Assembly (NCBI GenBank): GCA_019241645.1
Contig: JAFAWQ010000038.1
Span: forward strand, 1 to 64,000
Source: Alphaproteobacteria bacterium
Lineage (GTDB): Bacteria > Pseudomonadota > Alphaproteobacteria > Micropepsales > Micropepsaceae
Direction: 5' to 3'
Length of the DNA stretch: 64,000 nucleotides
A program made the position numbers and the translations under genes. Under the pieces are notes generated by a model. It was not told the origin of the DNA. It ran no database searches and saw nothing but the letters and a program-made list of their open reading frames with translations. Below are positions 32,325 through 41,480 of the stretch, one piece after another. Positions within the stretch are counted from its first letter, which is position 1. Each line of letters begins with the position of its first letter.

Positions 32325-34393
32325 CGGCTTTCAAGGCGCCAGGCGAGCAGCAGTGTTCCGATGAGCAGAACCAGGGCCAGCCAGGGCGGCAGCAGGGGCG
32401 TCTGCTCGACGCTGGTGGTGCGATAGACGTGGTTACGGCGAAGGCCAATCCAGCCATTTCCTGAGGCGGTATCGCCGGGATCGACACGGCGGATATCCGG
32501 CACGCCGACATCGGCGAGCCAGAGCACCGAACCGCCGCTCGCTTCCGCTGGGCCTTTCAGAATCGCGTCGGTCGCCCGCATGTCGGCGACTTCTTTCGGG
32601 TTGAGCGGTCCGGCAGCGGTGACCGCGTTGAGCGTGCCGTCTGTCAGGCGATAAAGCCCGAGTTCGGTCGCGTTCGCGCTCGCGCGCCACACACCCGGCT
32701 CGACGCGGCGCAGGTCGAGCGTGAGCTTGCGTCCCGAGGGATAGGTAAGCGTCACCGGTTTTGCCTGCGGCGCCATGGTGTGACGCTCCACCGCGATCTG
32801 GCCGTTTATGATGGTGGCGGAGAGCCGTTCCTCCTCCAGCTCGGGTTCCTTCATCAGCCAGTGCGCAAGGCGGCGCAGCAATTCCGCCTGCGGGCCGCCG
32901 CCTTCGAAGCCGCGCGCCCACAGCCATTCCTGATCGGAGAGAAATTCCGCCACCCGTCCTTTCTTGACCCTATCGAGCACGAGCAACGGCCGATTGTCCG
33001 GCCCGGCCATCACGGTTTCGCCGGACACTTTCGAGGTGCCGACGATCCGGAACCATCGGCCCCAGCCGGGCGTCTTTCCGCCGCTATTGGCGCCGGGAAG
33101 ATCGCGCGTGACCGGATGCGCGAAACCCGCGTCCGTCACCAGCGGTTTGAATGGCTGCGTGATGACGTCCCCGGTCGGCTGCGCCGGCAGCACGGCCGCC
33201 AGCGGCGTGCGATAGATGCTCAGCTGATCGGCGAACTCCGGCCCAGAGGCGATCAGCAACGCCCCGCCATTCTCCACATAACGCGCGATGTTCTCGAAAT
33301 AGGCGAGCGGAATGAGCGACAGCCCGCCGCCCGTATTGCAGCGGTCGAAGATGACGAGATCGAACTGGTTGAGCTTCTGCACGAAAAGTTCGCGCGTGGG
33401 AAAAGCGATCAGCGACAGCTCGGTGATGGGCGTCGCGTCCTGCTTGTCCGGCGGCCGCAGAATCGTGAAATGGATGAGATCGACCGACGGGTCCGCCTTC
33501 AGCAGCGAGCGCCACACCCGCTCGCCCGCGTGGGGCTCTCCGGATACCAGCAGTACGCGCAAACGGTCGCGCACGCCGGTGATCGGGATCACGGCGCGAT
33601 TGTTCTCCAGCGTTAGCTCTGCCGACCCGGGCTTGGCCTCGATTTCGAGGACGTTCTCACCGGCATGGGTGATGGGAACGTGAAGGAGCGCCGTCTTGCC
33701 CAGCTGGATTTCGCGTGTTCCGGCATACACGCCGTCTATCCGCAGAATGATATCGGCCGTCGATTGTCCCTGTGCGCCGAAATCGTCCTCGCGCAGGGTG
33801 ATCTCGGCATCCTGCCCAACGATCGTGAATCGCGACGCGCTCACGATCGTGAGCTTTCGGTCGCGCTCGTCATGCCGCCCGGCGATCATAGCGTGCAACG
33901 GTGCGTTGATGGCGAGTTTGCCTTTTGCCGGCGTATCGTGAACCTCGCCATCCGTAATGGCGATGACGCCGGCAACACGCTCCGGCGGTGCCGTGGCCAG
34001 GGCGCTCTGGATGGCCGCGAACAATTGCGTCCCGGTGTCATCGCCGCGCCGAGTCGTCACCTCGGCACGCCGCACTTCCAGCGATTTGTCAGAGGCAAGT
34101 CGCTTGCGCAGCTGCTCGGCCGCCCTATCCGCCTGGAGGCGGCGGTCTCGCACATCCATGCTCTGGGAGTGATCGACGACAAGCGCCACCACGTCGGGAA
34201 GGTCCTGCCGCGCTTCGCGCACGATCAGCGGATTGGCCAGCGCCAGCAGCACGATCGCCAAAGCCAGGCCGCGCGCCCAGGCGGCCGGCGCGCGGAGTGC
34301 AAAAGCCGCCGCTGTGACTACTGCTGCCGCCGCTATCAGCAGCCCCAACAGCGCAAGCGAAACATGCGGTGCGAAATCGATGCTGTCGTGCAT
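32321..34393 (-). CDS. Membrane protein with vWA-like and glutamine-amidotransferase-like domains (MoxR/DUF58/DUF4159 cluster)
   Basis: 690 residues. Two N-terminal spans (about 12-50) precede a von Willebrand-A-like region with VALVVDHSQSMDVRDR (MIDAS-like DxSxS replaced by DHSQS) and GVIAITDGEVHD. A beta-sandwich region follows, then a class-I glutamine-amidotransferase-like fold (LLVSGEPHAGERVWRSLL, YVENGGALLIASGPEF) without an obvious catalytic Cys-His-Glu set, and a C-terminal span. It is the fourth gene after MoxR, DUF58 and DUF4159, with a 6-bp gap, and probably forms a membrane complex with them. The biochemical role of this cluster is not settled. Confidence 0.85.
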   Translation of the reverse strand: MHDSIDFAPHVSLALLGLLIAAAAVVTAAAFALRAPAAWARGLALAIVLLALANPLIVREARQDLPDVVALVVDHSQSMDVRDRRLQADRAAEQLRKRLASDKSLEVRRAEVTTRRGDDTGTQLFAAIQSALATAPPERVAGVIAITDGEVHDTPAKGKLAINAPLHAMIAGRHDERDRKLTIVSASRFTIVGQDAEITLREDDFGAQGQSTADIILRIDGVYAGTREIQLGKTALLHVPITHAGENVLEIEAKPGSAELTLENNRAVIPITGVRDRLRVLLVSGEPHAGERVWRSLLKADPSVDLIHFTILRPPDKQDATPITELSLIAFPTRELFVQKLNQFDLVIFDRCNTGGGLSLIPLAYFENIARYVENGGALLIASGPEFADQLSIYRTPLAAVLPAQPTGDVITQPFKPLVTDAGFAHPVTRDLPGANSGGKTPGWGRWFRIVGTSKVSGETVMAGPDNRPLLVLDRVKKGRVAEFLSDQEWLWARGFEGGGPQAELLRRLAHWLMKEPELEEERLSATIINGQIAVERHTMAPQAKPVTLTYPSGRKLTLDLRRVEPGVWRASANATELGLYRLTDGTLNAVTAAGPLNPKEVADMRATDAILKGPAEASGGSVLWLADVGVPDIRRVDPGDTASGNGWIGLRRNHVYRTTSVEQTPLLPPWLALVLLIGTLLLAWRLESR

Positions 34394-34399
34394 GCGCCG

Positions 34400-37126
34400 C
34401 TAACGTCCCATGCGTTCCAGCAGCGCCGGCGCGTGCACCTGGTCGGTCTTGTAGTTGCCGGTAAGCGCATACATGACCACGTTGACGCCGAAGCGCACCG
34501 CAAGCTCGCGCTGTTGATCGCCGCCGGCGACATCGGCGATGGGCTGACCGCTGGCATCGACGGCCCAGGCCGCCGCCCAATCGTTGCCGCCGATGATGAC
34601 CGGCGAAACATTGTCGCCTCCACGCGCCGGCGACACGCGGGCATCTGGATCGGGCGGCGGCAGCGCCTCCAGCCAGACTTTTCCGCCATCCCAGCGGCCA
34701 GGAAAATCCTGCAGCAGATAGAACGATTTGCGCAGCACGTGATCCGGAGGCACCGGCTGCAGCGGCGGCACGTCGAGCTTGCCGATCAGGCGCCGCAGGG
34801 CCTGCTGTCCGGGGCCGTTGCCTCCTGCGCCTGACGATTGGTCGCGGGTATCGATCAGAATGGTTCCACCGTTGCGCATGTAATCCGAGAGCTTGACGAG
34901 CGCTCTGGGCGACAGATCGCGCTCGCGCGGGTCAATCGGCCAATAGATCAGCGGGAAGAACGCCAGTTCGTCCCTGTCGAGATCGACGCCGACTGGCTCC
35001 TTGGGATCGTAGGAGGTGCGTGCCTTGAGGTAGAGGCCGAGACCGGTGAGGCCGGCTTTGCTCATCTGGTCCACGTCGCCGACGCCGGTAATCACATAGG
35101 CAAGGCGGGTATCGAGAGCTGCTTCGCGATCCAGATCGGAAGCTCGCGCAGAAAGGAAATCCGGCGCGCCAGGCAACAGCAAGAGGACGGCCGTTCCCGG
35201 GACCAGCCAGCGGCGGGCGTTGGCCAGATAGCCGCGCAGCCACAATGAAACGATGCCGTCCGCCAGCAAAAGCAAAAGCGCAATCGCCAGCAGCCAGGGC
35301 TGCAAATCCATCGCTGCGGCGCTGCTGTAAGCACGGATCGGCGCGCCGATGTCGCCAAGGGGCTTCAATTGCATGTCCGCGTCGACCGCGTTGAGCGCAC
35401 GTTCGCTTCCCTGGATGCCATAGAACCCGGGCGGATGGCTGGCGGAAGGTTTCGCGCTCACGATCTGCGCGCCACGCAGCGGCAGCACATCCGCGGGGGG
35501 TTTCTGCAGCCGGCCGAATCCATCGAGCGTCGCGAGCGGCGGCAGAACGGTCGCCGAGTTGAAGCCGACGTCGCCCGGATGCGCTCCGCCGCCAAGCAAC
35601 AGCAAGCGGCGCAACATGTCCACATAGAGGCCCGAAAGCGGCAATGACGACCACGCTGGCCCCGCGGTCACATGAAACAGGATGAGCCATCCTTTTCCGC
35701 GCGGCGCCGCCGTGACCAGGGGCGTTCCATCCGCGAGACGGGCCCAGGTATGCCCGCCCAACTCGACGGACGGTTCGGCCAGCACCTGCCGCGAGATTGT
35801 GACATCGCGCGGCACCGCAAGGCCGCGGAACGGACTTGCGTCGGGAAACGACGCCAAACGCTGCGGCGAGGCCCAGGCCAGCGCGCCGCCCAGATATCGC
35901 CCTCCAGTGCGCAACTTCACAGGAATGATATCGTCCACCGCTTCGGTCATGCGGCCGCCGGCAAAGCGAATGAGTACGCCGCCGTCGCTCAGGAACTTCA
36001 CCATGCGATCGCGATCGGAACCGGCGATCCTTCCGACATCAGCCAGGACGATTACCGACACGTTTCGGTCGAGCGCGTCTCCGATCGTCCCCTTATGCAG
36101 ATCGGCATAGGGCGAAAGCGCCCGCTCTAGATAATAGATGTCGGATAGCAGCGGCTGTTCGCTTTGCGCATTGCTCGCCGAAACCAGTCCTACCGCCCGG
36201 CGTTTGGCGCTGGCATCGAGCAATCGAACCGCACCGGCCGAATCCTCGTTGGCGATCGCAAGGCGTTGCGTTTGATTGCGCAATTCCAGCGGCAATCGCA
36301 GCTTCGCCGATGCCGTGTCATGACCGGCGGCAAAGCGGAAAGGCGCGGTGGCGAGGATCTCTCCGCGGCTGCCCAGCGCCAGCACATTGCCACGGCGCCC
36401 CCCCATTCCACCGGCGCGGGCGATGGAGGTCGCGAATCCATCCACCTCGTTGCGTTCCGGCCTAAGCGCCAGCGGCAGTCTGCCGACCGTGTCCCCCATC
36501 ACGTTGAGATGGCCGATTCTGGAGAGAGCCCGCGCGGTGGCACTCGCATCGCCGTAATCAAGGCCATCGCTCAGCCAGACAATGTCCGGAGGAGTGCTGA
36601 AATGCGAGGCTGCCAGCACCGCTGCCGCCTTCTTTCGATCGGGCAGCCACGGCTCCGGGACCAGGCCGCGCGCCGAGCGCATCGCTTTTCCGGAGTCCAT
36701 CAGCGTGACCGCCGGCGCACGATCCGCCGCCGTCGGGACGATGGCGACAGGGCGGCCGGGCCCCGATGCATTCGTCAGCGCGTCAGTGATTGCCGTCTGC
36801 CGATCGGCCCAGGCGTGGGCGGAGGTCCAGCCATTGTCGACGAACAGCACAAGCGGGCCGGATCCGGGTGAAGCTCCTCCGCCCAGAATCGGGCCGGCCA
36901 GCGCGACAATGATCAGCGCGGCAACGATTATCCGCAGAAGCAACAGCCACCATGGGGTGTGCGCGGGCGTCTGCTCGGTTGCCCTCAGTCCATGCAGAAG
37001 CCTTAGCGGTGGAAAGGCCACGCGGCGTGGCGCGGGCGGGGTGACGCGCAGAAGCCACCAGATTAGCGGCAGAACGACCAGGCCGGCCAGAATCCACGAT
37101 GTGGCGAAACTCAAACTCGCGAACAT
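34400..37126 (-). CDS. BatA-N / DUF4159 membrane protein
   Basis: 908 residues. The N terminus is a BatA-type segment (FASLSFATSWILAGLVVLPL, then WWLLLLRIIVAALIIVALAG) with two spans. The middle has vWA-like strands, and two further spans lie near residues 610-660. The last 220 residues are DUF4159: VITGVGDVDQMSKAGL, RDELAFFPLIYWPID and YMRNGGTILIDTRDQSS. It lies between DUF58 (1-bp gap) and the amidotransferase-like gene. Together with MoxR this is a conserved alphaproteobacterial cluster that resembles the Bat aerotolerance arrangement; the substrate of the MoxR chaperone here is unknown. Confidence 0.88.
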   Translation of the reverse strand: MFASLSFATSWILAGLVVLPLIWWLLRVTPPAPRRVAFPPLRLLHGLRATEQTPAHTPWWLLLLRIIVAALIIVALAGPILGGGASPGSGPLVLFVDNGWTSAHAWADRQTAITDALTNASGPGRPVAIVPTAADRAPAVTLMDSGKAMRSARGLVPEPWLPDRKKAAAVLAASHFSTPPDIVWLSDGLDYGDASATARALSRIGHLNVMGDTVGRLPLALRPERNEVDGFATSIARAGGMGGRRGNVLALGSRGEILATAPFRFAAGHDTASAKLRLPLELRNQTQRLAIANEDSAGAVRLLDASAKRRAVGLVSASNAQSEQPLLSDIYYLERALSPYADLHKGTIGDALDRNVSVIVLADVGRIAGSDRDRMVKFLSDGGVLIRFAGGRMTEAVDDIIPVKLRTGGRYLGGALAWASPQRLASFPDASPFRGLAVPRDVTISRQVLAEPSVELGGHTWARLADGTPLVTAAPRGKGWLILFHVTAGPAWSSLPLSGLYVDMLRRLLLLGGGAHPGDVGFNSATVLPPLATLDGFGRLQKPPADVLPLRGAQIVSAKPSASHPPGFYGIQGSERALNAVDADMQLKPLGDIGAPIRAYSSAAAMDLQPWLLAIALLLLLADGIVSLWLRGYLANARRWLVPGTAVLLLLPGAPDFLSARASDLDREAALDTRLAYVITGVGDVDQMSKAGLTGLGLYLKARTSYDPKEPVGVDLDRDELAFFPLIYWPIDPRERDLSPRALVKLSDYMRNGGTILIDTRDQSSGAGGNGPGQQALRRLIGKLDVPPLQPVPPDHVLRKSFYLLQDFPGRWDGGKVWLEALPPPDPDARVSPARGGDNVSPVIIGGNDWAAAWAVDASGQPIADVAGGDQQRELAVRFGVNVVMYALTGNYKTDQVHAPALLERMGR

Positions 37127-37948
37127 TCAACCCGTCCGCCGCTCAGCTTCGCCACCGATTGCCGAGTATAGCGCGAGCAGCGCAAGCGCCGGCCTGTTGT
37201 CGGTGCGATGCGCAAGATAGGTCCAGCCCAACCGCCGCGCCAAGGTCGAGACCTCTTCGCCATGCGCAATGAATCGCTCGCGGTAGCTTTCCCTTACAAA
37301 CTCCGCGCGCCCGAACAATTCCGATTGCGACTGGCCGAGCCACTCGAACCGTGTCCGTCCCTCGAAGGGAAAGTCTTCTTCAGCCGGGTCGATGATATGC
37401 ACGAGGTGGCCGCAGGCACCTGCGCTCGAAAGACGGTTAAGCGCGGCTTCGATGTCCGCGCGCGGGGAGAGAAAATCGCTCAGCCAGACAATCTGCGCAT
37501 TTCGGCCGAACGGTGCATCCGGCGGCAAGGCCGTCTCTTGCGCCGGCGCCTCTGCCATGACTTCGGCGATGCGCGGCAGCGCGGTGCGCCCGGACCATGG
37601 ACGCTCACCGCGACCCAACAGCGCCACCCGTTCGCCGCCGCGCAGGAGAAGCGAGCTCAAGGCCAGCGCCAGCACCGTTGCCCGGCCGCATTTGGTGATT
37701 TCCGCGAGCGGCGATTTGTACTGCATCGTGGCGGAGGCGTCGCGCCAGAACCACACGGCCTGCGCCGCTTCCCACTCCCGTTCGCGCACGAAGAGATGCT
37801 GCGACTTTGCCGACTGCCTCCAGTCAATCGCGGAGGCAGGATCTTCCGACGCATAGCGGCGAAACTGCCAGAAGCTTTCGCCCATCCCGGCCCGCCGCCG
37901 TCCGTGCACGCCGAGGCTCACAGAAGCCGCAAGCCGTTCCGCCTCCAC
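37127..37948 (-). CDS. DUF58 domain protein (5' end problematic)
   Basis: 273 residues from the GTG at 37948. The core is typical DUF58: GVHGRRRAGMGESFWQFRRY, DWRQSAKSQHLFVREREWEA and DASATMQYKSPLAEITK. Conserved family sequence clearly continues upstream of this GTG in the same frame (codons for NPLQQQAEHIAAALPPLL at 37949-38002), yet no ATG, GTG or TTG occurs there. A GTG overlapping the moxR stop (38043-38041) is in a different frame and meets a stop at about 38002. Either a rare start codon is used or a 1-base frameshift is present. It lies between moxR and the DUF4159 gene. Confidence 0.85.
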   Translation of the reverse strand: MEAERLAASVSLGVHGRRRAGMGESFWQFRRYASEDPASAIDWRQSAKSQHLFVREREWEAAQAVWFWRDASATMQYKSPLAEITKCGRATVLALALSSLLLRGGERVALLGRGERPWSGRTALPRIAEVMAEAPAQETALPPDAPFGRNAQIVWLSDFLSPRADIEAALNRLSSAGACGHLVHIIDPAEEDFPFEGRTRFEWLGQSQSELFGRAEFVRESYRERFIAHGEEVSTLARRLGWTYLAHRTDNRPALALLALYSAIGGEAERRTG

Positions 37949-38039
37949 GAGCAGCGGCGGTAGAGCTGCTGCAATGTGCTCTGCCTGTTGCTGAAGGGGA
38001 TTCAGTCTGGCGATGGCCGACTCCAGTCCGGCTGGCTTG

Positions 38040-39062
38040 TCACAGATATGTGCGGCACAGCCGGTCGATCACACTCGATATCGTCGCGCCTTCGGAGCGC
38101 GCTGCGAAGTTCAGTGCCATCCGGTGGCGAAGCACGGGGTGCGCCAGCGACTCGACATCGTCCGTCGACGGCGCGAAGCGGCCATCGATCAAGGCTCTGG
38201 CGCGGATCGCGAGCATGAACGCCTGGCTGGCACGGGGCCCCGGTCCCCACGAGATCAGCTTGCGCAGTTCCGCATCTCCGGACTGGTCCGGGCGTGCGGC
38301 GCGCACCAGGCGCAGCACAGCGTCGACTACCTTCTCCCCGACCGGCAATCGCCGGACGAAGTGCTGCGCTTCCATGAGATCGGCCGGCGTGCAGATCGGA
38401 TGCGCCGGCTCCTCATCCCCGAAAGTGGTGGCAATCAGCATGCGCCGCTCGGCGTCTTCATCCGGATAGTCAACGTCGATCTGCAACAGAAAGCGGTCGA
38501 GCTGGGCTTCCGGCAACGGATAGGTGCCTTCGTGCTCCAGTGGATTTTGCGTCGCGAACACGTGAAATGGCGTCGGCAGATTGTATCGCTCGCCAGCAAC
38601 GGTGACGTAACGCTCCTGCATCGCTTGCAACAACGCGGACTGCGTGCGCGGGCTGGCACGGTTGATTTCATCCGCCATCAACAGCTGTGCGAATACCGGC
38701 CCGTGAATGAAGCGAAAGGCTCGGCGGCCTGTCTCGCCTTCCTCCAACACCTCCGAGCCGACTATATCTGCCGGCATCAAGTCTGGCGTAAATTGAATCC
38801 GCTTCCAGTCGAGGCCGAGCACAATGCCCAGCGTTTCGACGAGGCGCGTCTTGGCGAGACCCGGAACGCCAACCAGCAACCCATGCCCGGCCGCCAGTAA
38901 CGTGACGAGGGTTTGATCGATCACATCGCGCTGTCCGACGATGACCTGCTCGATGGCCGCGCGCACCTGGCCGAACCGCTCGGAGACCGTTCGCACTTGT
39001 GCCACGGCATCGGCTTCGAGCGCCGTTTCGGTTTCGCGCGCGACTGTCATGACATCGTTCAT
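38040..39062 (-). CDS. MoxR-family AAA+ ATPase
   Basis: 340 residues from the ATG at 39062 (or 39050). The P-loop is GVPGLAKTRLVE, Walker B is LLMADEINRASPRTQSALLQ, sensor 1 lies in HVFATQNPLEHEGTYPLPEA and sensor 2 in GPGPRASQAFMLAIRA. MoxR ATPases work as chaperones for vWA-containing partner proteins; here DUF58, DUF4159 and a vWA-like protein follow directly. It is the first gene of the leftward cluster. The 266-bp gap to the divergent Nudix gene should contain the promoter; I see no distinct site in it. Confidence 0.93.
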   Translation of the reverse strand: MNDVMTVARETETALEADAVAQVRTVSERFGQVRAAIEQVIVGQRDVIDQTLVTLLAAGHGLLVGVPGLAKTRLVETLGIVLGLDWKRIQFTPDLMPADIVGSEVLEEGETGRRAFRFIHGPVFAQLLMADEINRASPRTQSALLQAMQERYVTVAGERYNLPTPFHVFATQNPLEHEGTYPLPEAQLDRFLLQIDVDYPDEDAERRMLIATTFGDEEPAHPICTPADLMEAQHFVRRLPVGEKVVDAVLRLVRAARPDQSGDAELRKLISWGPGPRASQAFMLAIRARALIDGRFAPSTDDVESLAHPVLRHRMALNFAARSEGATISSVIDRLCRTYL

Positions 39063-39328
39063 TCTACATACGCTTTTGATTCGTTGTGGCCTGACGGCGC
39101 ACTGGGGGCTGCTGAGACCGCGTCTCGTCTTCATGGCACCCGGATGGGCGGGTCCGCAACCGGGATCGACGGCCATGCCGGCGGGCCGGCCGCACAAGGC
39201 CGTGAAATCCGCCGGAATTACGGTGTTGTCACGTCCCAAAGCGGAATCAATGTTGCCGATCGTGGAAGGGGCCTGATGTCCGCGCGCCAAATCCCCGGGG
39301 CCCTGTATTCTTGCTTCTGGAGTCGCAA

Positions 39329-39976
39329 GTGAGTCTTCCGCCAGAAATAATGCGAGACCTGATGGGCGGGCATATCGATTCGCTCAAAGGGCGATTGCTG
39401 CCCGAGCCGCCGCGCCTCTCACTGCAGCCAACGCGCAGCGACTATGATCTCAATCCCGATGTCCGCCCGCGCGGAGAAAGGCAACTCGCGCCCGCGGCGG
39501 TGGTGATCCCGATTGTATCGCGCAGCGAGCCAACCATTCTCTTCACCCGCCGGACGCGGCATTTGTCGCGCCATGCCGGCCAGGTGAGCTTCCCAGGCGG
39601 CCGTCTGCATGCAGACGATTCATCCCTGATAGCAACCGCCTTGCGCGAAACGGAAGAAGAAACCGGAATTGCGCCGGAGTTTATTACTGTCGCGGGATTT
39701 CTGGATTGCTACGAAACCGGCACCGGCTTCGCTATTCTTCCAGTGGTGGGGCTGCTGCGCGAGGGTTTCGCTGTCGTGCCCGATCCCAATGAAGTGGAAG
39801 AAGTCTTCGAGGTGCCGCTGGCCTTTCTCCTCGATCCCGCGAGCCGGCAGCGCCGCAGCATGGAATGGCAGGGGCGCAAGCGGGAATTCTACGCCTTCGA
39901 CTACGGTTCGCATCATATCTGGGGGGCGACAGCGGGGATTCTGGTGAATTTTGCCGATAGAGTGCGCGGAGAATGA
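39329..39976 (+). CDS. Nudix CoA pyrophosphatase (NudL/YeaB-like)
   Basis: 215 residues from the GTG at 39329, placed seven bases after GGAG. The Nudix box GGRLHADDSSLIATALRETE followed by EETGI is complete, and the preceding HAGQVSFPGG is the UPF0035/CoA-pyrophosphatase signature. These enzymes hydrolyse coenzyme A to 3'-phosphoadenosine 5'-phosphate and 4'-phosphopantetheine. It overlaps DUF6111 by 4 bp, which in turn overlaps cca, a known alphaproteobacterial gene string. Confidence 0.92.
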   Translation: MSLPPEIMRDLMGGHIDSLKGRLLPEPPRLSLQPTRSDYDLNPDVRPRGERQLAPAAVVIPIVSRSEPTILFTRRTRHLSRHAGQVSFPGGRLHADDSSLIATALRETEEETGIAPEFITVAGFLDCYETGTGFAILPVVGLLREGFAVVPDPNEVEEVFEVPLAFLLDPASRQRRSMEWQGRKREFYAFDYGSHHIWGATAGILVNFADRVRGE

Positions 39977-40245
39977 TTCGGATTCTGCTGCTTCGCGCGC
40001 TGCTGTTTGCGGTGCCGTTCGCGATCTACGGCGCCTATCTTCTGTTGTCGCGCGCCCGATCCATCGTGCCGGATCACGACACGCCGTGGACGGCGCTTTT
40101 CATCAGCGGGCTCGCGCTGGTGGCGGCGAGTTTCATTTACGTGGGACTGACCGAGGGCGAAAGCACGAAAGGACGTTATGTGCCACCGCATGCCGTGAAC
40201 GGAAAGATCGTTCCGGGACATGTGGAAAAAGATCGCTCGCCATGA
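39973..40245 (+). CDS. DUF6111 family membrane protein
   Basis: 90 residues with two membrane spans: ILLLRALLFAVPFAIYGAYL and ALFISGLALVAASFIYVGL. The C terminus contains GRYVPPHAVNGKIVPGHVE, a conserved tail of the DUF6111 family. Function is unknown. It is sandwiched between the CoA pyrophosphatase and the CCA-adding enzyme with 4-bp overlaps on both sides, so it is translated with them. The spans and tail are intact. Confidence 0.85.
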   Translation: MIRILLLRALLFAVPFAIYGAYLLLSRARSIVPDHDTPWTALFISGLALVAASFIYVGLTEGESTKGRYVPPHAVNGKIVPGHVEKDRSP

Positions 40246-41480
40246 GACTCGATCCGGCGCGCGAACAATGGATGACGGCGCCGGAAACGGGCACCGTCAT
40301 GCGGGCACTGACGGCAGACGGCGGTGCGGCGCGTTTTGTCGGTGGCGCCGTGCGCAACGCGCTGATGCACCGGCCGGTAACGGACATCGATATCGCGACG
40401 CCGCTGCTGCCCGACGAGGTAACGCGTCGGCTGCAGGCAGCCGGACTCGGCGCCGTGCCCACAGGTATTGAGCACGGCACCGTCACCGCCATCGCCAATG
40501 GCAAGCCCTACGAAATCACCACTTTGCGCCGCGACGTGACGACCGATGGAAGGCGGGCGACGGTGGCTTTTACGAACGACTGGAAAGAAGACGCGTCCCG
40601 CCGCGACTTCACCATGAACGCGCTCTACGCCTCCGGCGATGGTGAAGTGTTCGATTTCTTCGGCGGCATTGCAGACCTTCAAGCGGGCCGCGTGCGCTTC
40701 GTGGGCGATCCGGTCACGCGCATCCTCGAGGACTATCTGCGAATTCTTCGCCTGTTCCGATTCCACGCCTGGTATGGAAGCGGCGACATTGACGCGGATG
40801 CGCTTCATGCGGCGACACACGAAAAAGCAGGACTGGCCAAGCTCTCGGGGGAGCGAATCCAAAAGGAATTGTTGCGGCTGCTGAAAGCCGACAATTCCAC
40901 CGCCATGATCCGAGCTATGGTCGACTCCGGGATTTTAGCGGAAATTCTGCCGGTAGAGCCAAATTCGAGCCGCTTGGAAAATCTCATTTCCACAGACCGT
41001 GCCCATGGATATGCAACCGATCCGCTTCTGCGCCTGGCGGCCATGTTGCCGGACGACGCTGCCGCCGCTGAGGCTGTCGCCGCCAGACTAAAACTCTCGA
41101 ACAACGACGCCGAACGCTTGCGGGATCTTTGCGGCGCAACGGAGTATATCGGCGCCGCCTTGTCGCCACGGGAGACGAGAGCATTGCTCTATCGGCTAGG
41201 CACGCAGCGCTTTAAAGATCGCGCGCACCTGCGCTGGGCGGCCAGCAGCGATTCGAATGCCGCTCCTTGGCAGGCGCTTCTGGAAGCCGCCGATCACTGG
41301 CGGCGGCCCACCTTTCCATTGCGTGGGCACGATGTGATTGCCTTGGGACTCGATCCCGGCCCGCAAATCGGCCGTCTACTGTCTGAAGTCGAAAAGTGGT
41401 GGATCGAATCCGACTTCAAGCCGGACAGAGCTGCCCTGCTTGCACACCTGAAAGCCATCGCAGCGGACAGCGGCCATTGA
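40242..41480 (+). CDS. cca: CCA tRNA nucleotidyltransferase
   Basis: 412 residues from the ATG at 40242, which overlaps the DUF6111 stop (ATGA). Class II nucleotidyltransferase head: ARFVGGAVRNALMHRPVTDI and DIAT provide the GG...DxD catalytic motif, followed by RRDFTMNALY, the EDxxR motif ILEDYLRILRLFRFHAWYG and the neck region GERIQKELLRLL. It adds or repairs the CCA end of tRNAs. Its last 65 bp overlap the 3' end of the convergent terC gene, an unusually long tail overlap. Confidence 0.94.
   Translation: MRLDPAREQWMTAPETGTVMRALTADGGAARFVGGAVRNALMHRPVTDIDIATPLLPDEVTRRLQAAGLGAVPTGIEHGTVTAIANGKPYEITTLRRDVTTDGRRATVAFTNDWKEDASRRDFTMNALYASGDGEVFDFFGGIADLQAGRVRFVGDPVTRILEDYLRILRLFRFHAWYGSGDIDADALHAATHEKAGLAKLSGERIQKELLRLLKADNSTAMIRAMVDSGILAEILPVEPNSSRLENLISTDRAHGYATDPLLRLAAMLPDDAAAAEAVAARLKLSNNDAERLRDLCGATEYIGAALSPRETRALLYRLGTQRFKDRAHLRWAASSDSNAAPWQALLEAADHWRRPTFPLRGHDVIALGLDPGPQIGRLLSEVEKWWIESDFKPDRAALLAHLKAIAADSGH

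Noticed and set aside
39063-39328. Possible small gene or RNA between moxR and the CoA pyrophosphatase
   Set aside because: Short frames exist on both strands, but none has a ribosome site, recognisable sequence or consistent codon pattern; it is taken as a divergent promoter region.
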